This document shows, piece after piece, positions 49,101 through 61,100 of a stretch of DNA of 64,000 bases. How positions within the stretch are numbered: the first letter of the stretch is position 1; the number at the start of each line of letters is the position of its first letter. The DNA comes from Liolophura sinensis (Eukaryota > Mollusca > Polyplacophora > Chitonida > Chitonidae), in assembly GCF_032854445.1 (NCBI RefSeq), contig NC_088300.1, positions 868,001 through 932,000 of the forward strand. The letters are read 5' to 3'. The notes beneath the pieces are model-generated. The model searched no databases. It was given only the letters and a program-made list of their open reading frames with translations, and was not told the origin of the DNA. The position numbers and the translations under genes were made by a program.

Positions 49101-52100
49101 CATTACCACCCACCAATATTACCCCACTAATATTCCCTCATACTCACTGCCACCCAACAATATTATTCCCATTCCTTTGTGAGTGAGTGAGTGCTTGGGG
49201 TTTAACATGGTGCACACAAATTTTTCAGTCATATGACGACGACGACCCATTCCTTTGCACTCACTGTTACCCACCAATATTCACATTCCCTCATACTCAC
49301 TGCCACCCACCAATATTACCCCCATTCCCTCATACTCACTACCACCCACCAATGTTACCCCACTAATATTCCCTCATACTCACGGCCACCCACCAATGTT
49401 ACCCCCATTCCCTCATACTCACTGCCACCCACCAATATTACCCCCATTCCCTCATACTCACTGCCACCCACCAATATTACCCCCATTCCCTCATACTCAC
49501 TGCCACCCACCAATGTTACCCTCATTCCCTCATACTCACTGCCACCCACCAATGTTACCCCCATTCCCTCATACTCACTGCCACCCACCAATGTTACCCC
49601 CATTCCCTCATACTCACTGCCACCCACCAATGTTACCCCCATTCCCTCATACTCACTGCCACCCACCAATGTTACCCCCATTCCCTCATACTCACTGCCA
49701 CCCACCAATGTTACCCCCATTCCCTCATACTCACTGCCACCCACCAATATTACCCCAATTCCCTCGTACTCACTGCCACCCACCAATGTTACCCCCATTC
49801 CCTCATACTCACTGCCACCCACCAATGTTACCCCCATTCCCTCATACTCACTGCCAATTACTAATATCACCCCAATTCCCTTGTACTCACTGCCACCCAC
49901 CAATGTTACCCCCATTCCCTCATACTCACTGCCACCCACCAATGTTACCCCCATTCCCTCATACTCACTGCCACCCACCAATATTACCCCTATTCCCTCA
50001 TACTCACTGCCACCCACCAATGTTACCCCACTAATATTCCCTTACTCACGGCCACCCACCAATGTTACCCCCATTCCCTCATACTCACTGCCACCCACCA
50101 ATATTACCCCCATTCCCTCATACTCACTGCCAATTACTAATATCACCCCAATTCCCTCGTACTCACTGTCACCCAACACTAACCCTCTTCCCTGGTACTT
50201 ACTGCCTGGTCAGATCCAACGAATGAGATGGCCCGTATGTCAGGGTGATCACAGATAAAGTTCACAGCTAAAAACAAAATGGGAATAATTCACAAACACA
50301 ATCCAGAATGTTCCTTGCAAAATTTGGGCCAGATATTAGCATTGTTGAAAGTAGAATATTACATTTCTTTACCAACCTTTTGGAAAAGTAAAGATATGAG
50401 TACGTTGTTAACAAGATGGTCTAACCAAGTGAGAAAAAAAGAACCTCAATATTCCTGCTAGAATTACATCAAATTTGAGAAGAAATAGGGTACCTGTATA
50501 TATAGTGACACACAATAAATATTTATGTAAGTTCAGATACAGTCTGATGTTATTTTAAGGAATGCTGCATTTGATGCACTGCTTGAAAAGCTGGTGAACT
50601 GCCTTATCTCATGAAGTGTACCAGGCACAATATCTCAGTACACTGCTTGTCACAGTATTAATAATGTACATATGGATAGGCTATGTGACCCTTGTGAATC
50701 ATTCTGTCACGTTCACCACATTTCTTACTTTGATGTACTATCAATTAGCCAATGAGATCACATGGTGGACTGTTACCTGCAATTTGATTGGTTACCATTT
50801 GACTATGTCTTTCAACAAGATTTCGATACAAAGATATCATATTCTATATATGAGCAGCATTATCTATATTAACACATGCTGGTTACACCATGTAAGAGAC
50901 CTTATCCAGAAGCTGTAAATCCCAAAAAACTTAAGTTACTGTCACATACAGTCATGTTTGCCGTGTATGACGTTGACAACCCCATCAGGGACCCCAGCCT
51001 CCTGTAACAACTCCATCAGTATCATGGTGGCCCCAGGGTCCCTCTCTGATGGCTTCATCACACAGGTGTTACCACAGACAATCGCTGTAGGGAACATCTG
51101 CAAACAAATGTAAACCATTTTAAAAGCACACATACAAACATGCACTGTAATGCTGTTATTTTCAAACAATCCATAATTTTCTAAACCATATCTGTTTGTT
51201 ATAAATTGTAACAGTTTACCACACTGGTACTGTTGCCACAGCTACAAAACATGGAGCAAACAGTTCTTAATTATGTACCTTCATCTCGTACTATAAACTT
51301 GGACATTAAATACAATGGGAGTTTCTGCCAGATCAGTGGCACGTTTCATGTTTTGGACTGAAGTAAAAACCTGGGGTTGTTGTTACACACAGAAAACCAC
51401 AGATTACAGGCTCCTACACCTGGCTGATCAGGACCGTGACTTCAACAGGCCTTCATGTCCTGTATACAAGACGGCATTCTCTGGGGTTGTTGTTACACAC
51501 AGAAAACCACAGATTTCAGGCTCCTACACCTGGCTGATCAGGATCGTGACTTCACCAGGCCTTCATGTCCTGTATACAAGACGGCATTCTCTGGGGTTGT
51601 TGCTACACACAGAAAACCACAGATTACAGGCTCCTACACCTGGCTGATCAGGATCATGACTTCACCAGGCCTTCATGTCCTGTATACAAGACGGCATTCT
51701 CTGGGGTTGTTGTTACACACAGAAAACCACAGATTACAGGCTCCTACACCTGGCTGATCAGGATCGTGACTTCATCAGGCCTTCATGTCCTGTATACAAG
51801 ACGGCATTCTCTGGGGTTGTTGTTACACACAGAAAACCACAGATTACAGGCTCCTACACCTGGCTGATCAGGACCGTGACTTCACCAGGCTTTCATCTCC
51901 TGTATACAAGACGGCATTCTCTAGGGTTGTTGTTACACACAGAAAACCACAGATTACAGGCTCCTACACCTGGCTGATCAGGATCATGACTTCATCAGGC
52001 CTTCATGTCCTGTATACAAGACGGCATTCTCTGGGGTTGTTGTTACACACAGAAAACCACAGATTACAGGGTCCTACACCTGGCTGATCAGGACCGTGAC

Positions 52101-55100
52101 TTCAACAGGCCTTCATGTCCTGTATACAAGACGGCATTCTCTGGGGTTGTTGTTACACAAAGAAAACCACAGATTACAGGCTCCTACACCTGGCTGATCA
52201 GGACCGTGACTTCAACAGGCCTTCATGTCCTGTATACAAGACGGCATTCTCTGGGGTTGTTGTTACACACAGAAAACCACAGATTACAGGCTCCTACACC
52301 TGGCTGATCAGGATCGTGACTTCACCAGGCCTTCATGTACTGTATACAAGACGGCATTCTCTGGGGTTGTTGTTACACACGGAAAACCACAGATTACAGG
52401 GTCCTACACCTGGCTGATCAGGACCGTGACTTCACCAGGCCTTCATGTCCTGTATACAAGACGGCATTCTCTGGGGTTGTTGCTACACACAGAAAACCAC
52501 AGATTACAGGCTCCTACACCTGGCTGATCAGGATCGTGACTTCACCAGGCCTTCATGTACTGTATACAAGACGGCATTCTCTGGGGTTGTTGTTACACAC
52601 GGAAAACCACAGATTACAGGGTCCTACACCTGGCTGATCAGGACTGTGACTTCATCAGGCCTTCATGTCCTGTATACAAGACGGCATTCTCTGATTTGGC
52701 CTTGTACACATTCTTTTGTGTTATTTGGCATTGCATTTTCCCCATTTATGGTATTTCACTAGTGTGCGTACCAGCATATGTAAAGCGAAAGGCTTGCCAT
52801 ATTTAATGAGAGGAAGAATTGTTCAGCAGTTGGTTTGCAACAATTCTGTATAATATAAACTCTAAACTTCTTGCTGGAAAATTTCCACTATAGCTTCGTT
52901 TGAACTACATAAAAACACACAACTTTGAAATCAATAAATACCTGTTTCATTAGGCTTCCTAGCATCACTTGGAAGACTACTGTTCTTGCTACAGATTATT
53001 TTTCTTCTGCAAAAAAAACTGCGCGTCACAGCTGTTAACTTTCTACACATGTTCATTACCAAATCACTTCGGCTATCTGCTGGAGTATAAAACTTTACCC
53101 ACCTTTGACCCACTTTTCGGCCATATTGAAGAAGTACAGAAATCTAAAAAAAACGTCCCCAGAACCGCTGATCCGATAGCATTGAAAATTGACACGTATG
53201 TACCAGACTACTGGTCGAAAAATGTGGAAGCTCGCTATTAGTCGTTTTAGTCACATGATGACATGATGGTTGAATTTTGAAAAAACAAGATAGCAATTAG
53301 ATGTGGCTTGACCTGCTGAAGACAACCGTAGTTTTCGTTTTTTTTTTCTGCGATCTATAGTTTAACTTTAAATTGCTATTAAAGCCCATTTTACTGTCAC
53401 ATTTCAAATGTCACGTGACAGAACACCGTAATAGCTATGAAGCTGAAAATTAGTCAGTAGACAGATCAACTACAGATTTTCATTTTTGACTGGTAGGACC
53501 GAGGGGCTATGATGATAGTTTCGCCATTTGGAGATACAATATCTCCAAAACGAGTAAAGGTAGAAACAAAAAACTTGGCACTTTAAATAAGGAATATATG
53601 AAACAGCTTGTAATGTTTTTGGGCCAGTCACATGTATTAGCTGCTATTTTTAATTTTAGCAATAAGCTTAAACCATCTTTTTCCTTACAACAGCTAATGA
53701 TCTTTTGATGAAATTTCACTTGCAAGGTTAAGGTGGATCGCCGTAACTATATTGTAAAAAATCTTTTTGTTTTATATTCAAGATATGCTGTAACTGACCA
53801 ATGAAATTAGTTAAAAAGTAGGTCACAAGCCTAAAAACTGCTTGAAATGCTTAAATAAACACCCCGTCTAGTACTCCTTGACGTCAGGATTACAAATCTG
53901 TAAGAATCACTTTTGTACTTAGTATAGTTTTTCAGGTTATGACAAAAAAAAAAACATCAAAAATATGAAGTATAAAGCAAACCCCTTCAGCATACATACA
54001 AACCAAAATTGACACAACCTCCTGTTCAAATAACACGAGAGCTTCGTGCAAGACTGCATGAGACCTGTTCACTATAGAGTGCTGTCTACAGGGCCTGTAT
54101 TATAATTCTGTCTGGTGACAGGAGCAGCAGGTCAAAGGAACAATCTCTCTATACATGTGGCCCAGCACTGCTATTTGAGAGCAATGTTTGTTTTTCTTTT
54201 CACTGTCTTTCGCCATAGCCTCAATGAACATCACCCAAGCAGTCACCGGTTCAAATCCAGTTCATTCCTGCCAATCTTTGTTCTCTGCTTTTCTTCAATT
54301 ACCATGAAATTATTAGGCACCAGTCTACCAGTCCTAGCGGCCTGGGTTCAAATCCTTTACCATTCATACCAGATTCATTTCAGGTTTAAGTATGAACACT
54401 ATGGTTCATTTGTGGGAGATCGTGATGCCAGGTATAGCTGAAATAGTTTTTGTTTTTGTTGAAGATTTGGTTTTGACAAGGTACATGAAACTCACGGGGT
54501 TTATTGTGTAATATGGATTAGGTCTATGTTTTTGCTTGTAATAGACAAACCGTAGTTTTTTCAAAAGAGCAAAGATCTGATAGATTTGAATGGTCTGTTG
54601 AGGAGACAGTGGAAAGTTTCAGAAAGTGGACACTAAAGGCTGTGTGTACAGACTGCTTGGAAACACACTGCATGCAATTCTAGTTAAATCTGAAGTTTTA
54701 CTTGAATCTGAGCACTAGCTTGTGAAACCAAGTCTGGCTCACCAGCCTGAAGCCAACATGTAATTCTAGTTAAATCTGAAGTTTTACTTGAATCTGAGCA
54801 CTAGCTTGTGAAACCAAGTCTGGCTCACCAGCCTGACGCCAACATGTAATTCTAGTTAAATCTGAAGTTTTACTTGAATCTGAGCACTAGCTTGTGAAAC
54901 CAAGTCTGGCTCACCAGCCTGAAGCCAACATGTAATTCTAGTTAAATCTGAAGTTTTACTTGAATCTGAGCACTAGCTTGTGAAACCAAGTCTGGCTCAC
55001 CAGCCTGACGCCAACATGTAATTCTAGTTAAATCTGAAGTTTTACTTGAATCTGAGCACTAGCTTGTGAAACCAAGTCTTGGCTCACCAGCCTGAAGCCA

Positions 55101-58100
55101 ACATGTAATTCTAGTTAAATCTGAAGTTTTACTTGAATCTGAGCACTAGCTTGTGAAACCAAGTCTGGCTCACCAGCCTGACGCCAACATGTAATTCTAG
55201 TTAAATCTGAAGTTTTACTTGAATCTGAGCACTAGCTTGTGAAACCAAGTCTGGCTCACCAGCCTGAAGCCAACATGTAAAGAAATCTGTAAGGAGCTTA
55301 CCCACATGGGGATCATGGCCGGGAAGTTGAATGGCGTGATGCCCGCACCACACCCCCAGGGGGACACGGTAAGAGATGATGTCCATGTCCTTAGCTATCG
55401 TAGACATAGACTCCCCCAGCTGTAAGGACGGGATGCTACAACAGTGCTCTACTACCTCTGTTTGAAAAAGAAAAGCTAATTTGTTACATTCCACAACTGG
55501 CCCTCTTCTCACTGGTTGTTGTTTCCTTCTACTAGAATGGTTTGGATAAAAACATATCTATCATGCTGCCGCAATGTGCCAGAAACAGGCACCAGAAAGT
55601 GATGTTCATTCTCTATTATTACCCTTTTTGCCAAGTCTCACTAAGACATCTTTTTCTTAAAGCCTTGTCCCATGAATACGCCCTTATCACGCGGAGGATG
55701 CTTACAATAAAAGTACTGATAATACATCTACTTGTAGATTCTCCATTAATTTATGCCACAAAATATCACGAGAGAAAGGCTATTATAAAGAGTTAAAAAG
55801 TGGGAAATATCCTTATGCACTGAATATGAATGCTTGTAGTATGTAGATATGTGTGTAAGCCAGACACTCACGAAGGCCTCTTGTCACATCTCCCTCTGCA
55901 TCAACCAGCGTTTTTCCTTGCTCTAATGTAATGTTAGCAGCAAGTCGTTTCTACAAAACAGAAAGTTTAACAATGTTTAGCAGACCAGACTTACATGTAT
56001 AGGCCAAAAGAACTCCTTGGTAACAGGCAGGGGATATGATGCCTTACTCCTTAAAAACTTCAACCTCATGTTATGGTAATGCAGAGAAATCTATTGGATG
56101 CTTTCAGGTTGCTGACCGGTACATTTAACACTGTCCCTCCACAAAGTCAATATTTTTTTTCTGTAAATCCTAAATACACACTGCTCTATTAATGATTTGT
56201 GTCAGTGATTTTATTCTTAGTATTTCAAAGACAGTGAAAAAATGGAAAATGGGACAATTTGTTTTGTTCATTTATTTATTTGACTTCTGCTCTAAGTCAT
56301 ACTCCTGGAGTTGAGATCAGTTTTATGGAGGATGCCAGATTGCCCGGTTAAACCACAGACCTTTGGTAAGTTACTGATGAAGTTTTCCACGTGAAACATA
56401 GATATGCATACCATATTGGTGACAGACAGGTGTTCTCCCAACAACTGTCAGTTTAAACAAATGGCCACACAAGTGTCATCAACTGTTCTCTGTTACTAAG
56501 AGACCCTGATTGATAGAAAATGTGGTTACTGTGACTAAGTCACCCTGACTGATAGAAAATGTGGTTACTGTCAGAAAATGTGGTTACTATGACTAAGTGA
56601 CCCTGATTGATAGAAAATGTGGTGTTACTGTGACTAAATGACCATCACTGATAGAAAATGTGGTTACTGTGACTAAATGACCATCACTGATAGAAAATGT
56701 GGTTACTGTCACTAAGTGACCATCACTGATAGAAAATGTGGTTACTGTCACTAAGTGACCCTGATTGATAGAAAATGCAGTTAATGCCAGGATGACTAAC
56801 TATCTCACATGTTTTTTGCCACATTAGCAGTCCCTGTTTGTTCTATAACTAACCATATTTTCCTTGATGAGCTGCTGGAACCTAAACATGGTCTGTTGTC
56901 TGGTGAGGACTGTGGTTTGTGACCAGGACTCAAACGCCTGTTTGGCTGCGCTCACTGCCCCCCTCCATCTCCTCCCTTGTGGCTTCTGGCACCCGTGTCA
57001 CCACTTCATTGGTCGCCTGTCAAGGACAGGCAAAACTAAAGTTAAGAAAAACTTTCAGTTAACAAAATAAATATTTAAAAGTAAAAAGTGAACTATTTAA
57101 AAACTGTTTACTCTACACTTAATCAGAAGGAGCCTGTGTAGAATTAACGAGTTTCAAAATAAATATTAAAGTAAAATTTGAAACACATGTATTTCAAAAT
57201 GGCTTTCTCCATGATTTATTAGACGGTGCCAAAAAAAACAAAAAAATCAAAAAATTCATCGCGTTCAACTTAAAAAAAAAAATAAACTAAATAAAAATAA
57301 AAAAAAGCTAACTGTCTAAACATACATAATGTTTTTTCAGTTTGGAACCTCATGCTGAGCAATTAGGTCAATGATTCAAGCTGGATGTTATCTTCAAGTT
57401 AAATTTTAAGGGCTGCACACTTTCCTAGTAGTCTTACATATGTGTAACTGAAAAGTAAATGCTATGACTTCTACCTCTAAACATAAGAGAACCAGTCAGT
57501 GGTCATAAGACATGACACAGAAAGGAGTGACCCAATGACAGGTTATGCCAAAGGAAAACTTACAGGGTTGTGAACATCAATCCATTTGTCAGTTTTGGAA
57601 TCTACAAATTTGCCATTGATAAACAACTTTGTAGTGGGCTGAAAAAAAATGAAATACAGTTGAAGTAAGCCATATTGGTATTACAATCCACCCAGGTTAC
57701 ATAGGTTGATCAGACTGGGGCACATACATGTACAGTAGGTTGATCACACAGGGGCACATACATGTACAGTAGGTTGATCACACAAGGGCAACATACATGT
57801 ACAGTAGGTTGATCACACAGGGGCACATACATGTACAGTAGGTTGATCAACAGGGGCACATACATGTACAGTAGGTTGATCACACAGGGGCACATACATG
57901 TACAGTAGGTTGATCACACAGGGGCACATACATGTACAGTAGGTTGATCACACAGGGGCACATACATGTATAGTAGATTGATCACACAAGGGCACATACA
58001 TGTACATGTAGGTTGATCACACAGGGGCATCATACATGTACAGTAGGCTGATCACACAGGGGCACATAACATGTACAGTAGATTGATCACACAGGGGCAC

Positions 58101-61100
58101 ATACATGTACAGTAGGTTGATCACACAGGGGCACATACATGTACAGTAGGCTGATCACACAGGGGCACATACATGTACAGTAGGTTGATCACACAGGGGC
58201 ACATACATGTACAGTAGGTTGATCACACAGGGGCACATACATGTACAGTAGATTGATCACACAAGGGCACATACATGTACATGTAGGTTGATCACACAGG
58301 GGGCACATACATGTACAGTAGATTGATCACACAGGGGCACATACATGTACAGTAGGTTGATCACACAGGGGCACATAGATGTACAGTAGGTTGATCACAC
58401 AGGGGCACATACATGTACAGTAGGTTGATCACACAGGGGCACATACATGTACAGTAGGTTGATCACACAGGGGCACATACATGTACAGTAGGTTGATCAC
58501 AACAGGGGCACATAACATGTACAGTAGGTTGATCACACAGGGGCACATACATGTACAGTAGGTTGATCACACAGGGGCACATACATGTACAGTAGGTTGA
58601 TCACACAGGGGCACATACATGTACAGTAGGCTGATCACACAGGGGCACATACATGTACAGTAGGTTGATCACACAGGGGCACATACATGTACAGTAGGTT
58701 GATCAGACAAGGGCACATACATGTACAGTAGGTTGATCAGACAAGGGCACATACATGTACAGTAGGTTGATCACACAGGGGCACATAACATGTACAGTAG
58801 GCTTATCACACAGGGGCACATACATGTACAGTAGGTTGATCACACAGGGGCACATACATGTACAGTAGGTTGATCACACAGGGGCACATACATGTACAGT
58901 AGGTTGATCACACAGGGGCACATACATGTACAGTAGGTTGATCACACAGGGGCACATACATGTACAGTAGGTTGATCACACAGGGGCACATACATGTACA
59001 GTAGGTTGATCAGACAAGGGCACATACATGTACAGTAGGTTGATCACACAGGGGCACATACATGTACAGTAGGTTGATCACACAAGGGCACATACATGTA
59101 CAGTAGGCTGATCACACAGGGGCACATACATGTACAGTAGGTTGATCACACAGGGGCACATACATGTACAGTAGGTTGATCACACAAGGGCACATACATG
59201 TACAGTAGGTTGATCACACAGGGGCACATACATGTACAGTAGGTTGATCACACAGGGGCACATACATGTACAGTAGGTTGATCACACAGGGGCACATACA
59301 TGTACAGTAGGTTGATCAGACAGGGGCACATACATGTACAGTAGGCTGATCACACAGGGGCATATACAGTAGGTTGATGCTTTAATAGTTGCACCCTGAA
59401 CATTCTCCACCCACCTAAATAATAAGGCCCACGCTAACCATACCAGATGGAATCCTCCTGTTCAATAATTACTGTAAGAAATAATGAGTGTTCAAACGTT
59501 CAGCTCACACTTAAGGAGAGATATAGGGAATTGTTAACATTAAAATACAAAATGCCCCCTGATAATGTATTTAGACTGATCAAAAGGTAGAGAGGAACAA
59601 TACATTTTGACAACTTATCTGCACTATGCTTAAAGGCTTATTATGACGGACCACTGACAACTCACCACTGAAGCAGAACTGTAGAACCTGGGTACACCAC
59701 TGATCCAGAATTTCTGAAACATAGTTACAGCTTTATTACAATCAGTCTGATGCTGACATTTTGTAACCAGGTATCATTTATTACTTTGATCGGTGTCTTA
59801 ATTTTCCCTTCAGGGCAGAATCTCCATTGGGTAATTCTATTCTGCATGATGTTATCATTCACTGGTGAAGAAACAGCCAATCTTCACCGCCTGGCCCAGG
59901 TCAGTGAGCCTTGGCTAAAAAAACAAAACTGTTATTTGGACTGATTCCCTGAGTGGTTCAATACAGAGCTCAGGAATAAATCAATTATACCATGGCAACA
60001 GCCTATTTTGATCACTCACTACTATTACAAGGCATGCAACGGAGGCTGCTTTTCAACACCTGCATAATTTTATTGAGAAAGGAGGGCTATTTTGTTCATC
60101 ATTTTTTATGAAAATAAAATGGAAACAGGAAACTTGGGCCTCACATATATAAATTGGAGGCATGCAAAAAAGTTATATGTAGGTTTGTACTGCCACTTAT
60201 CAGTGAACAATCGATGCATTAGGTGTGCTGTGATCTTGTTTATCATGGTTTACATACTTCAATTGCTTCGCTTGTTTGCTAAAATAAGGGTGGGGACAGA
60301 TTTAACATCATATTTTAACATTACTTCCGTCATTTTCACTATTGTATCTCCTCACAGCAGATTGGTCCCGACGCTGCCACATTTACACAGCAGATCAGTC
60401 CCAATGCTGACATATATACACAGCGGATCAGTCCCAATGCTGACACATTTACATAGCAGATCAGTCCCAATGCTGACATATTTACACAGCAGACCAGTCC
60501 CAATGCTGACATATTTACACAGCACATCAGTCCCAATGCTGACATATTTACACAGCAGATCAGTACCAATGCTGACATATTTACACAGCAGATCAGTCCT
60601 AATGCTAACACATTTACACAGCAGATCAGTCCCAACGCTGACACATTTACACAGCAGATCAGTCCCAACGCTGACACATTTACACAGCAGATCAGTCCCA
60701 ATGCTGACACATTTACACAGCAGATCAGTCCCAATGCAAACACATTTACACAGCAGCATCACACTATCCGTTCAATCTTGAAGGTCAGTTGTTATTTGTT
60801 AGGGAGTGCATTAACTGTCATTCAAGCAATGTAGTTGTGAAAGTAACCCAGAGTTGTTAGGAATCAGGTGCTGTCATGTGGTATAGCAATGTCTGTTCAC
60901 TGAATGATAAGCTATACACAAAATTTTAACATATGAGAAGTGGGTGAATGACAAACGTGGCAAGCCCCAGATTCCTGGCCAAAGTCATAGAAATGGTAGA
61001 AATGGTAGACAGGCATGTAACATTGGCGCTGAACGTTAACTGGCACTACATATCCATGTAACATTGGTCCTGAACATTAACTGGCACTACAAATCCAAGT

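Noticed and set aside
49233..50258. 341-codon and overlapping 259- and 221-codon frames
   Set aside because: Produced by the 39-bp array, open in three frames on two strands, and overlapping the real ALDH6A1 exon 8.
51315..52806. Series of 100-codon frames spaced by 110 bp
   Set aside because: Same frame of each 110-bp unit; a repeat artefact.
55201..55512. Continuous 103-codon minus-strand frame over ALDH6A1 exon 6
   Set aside because: Its second part is out of frame with the family sequence because of the extra base at 55353-55363.
60092..60781. 229-codon plus-strand frame
   Set aside because: Mostly the 33-bp array; the non-repeat start has no recognisable similarity.
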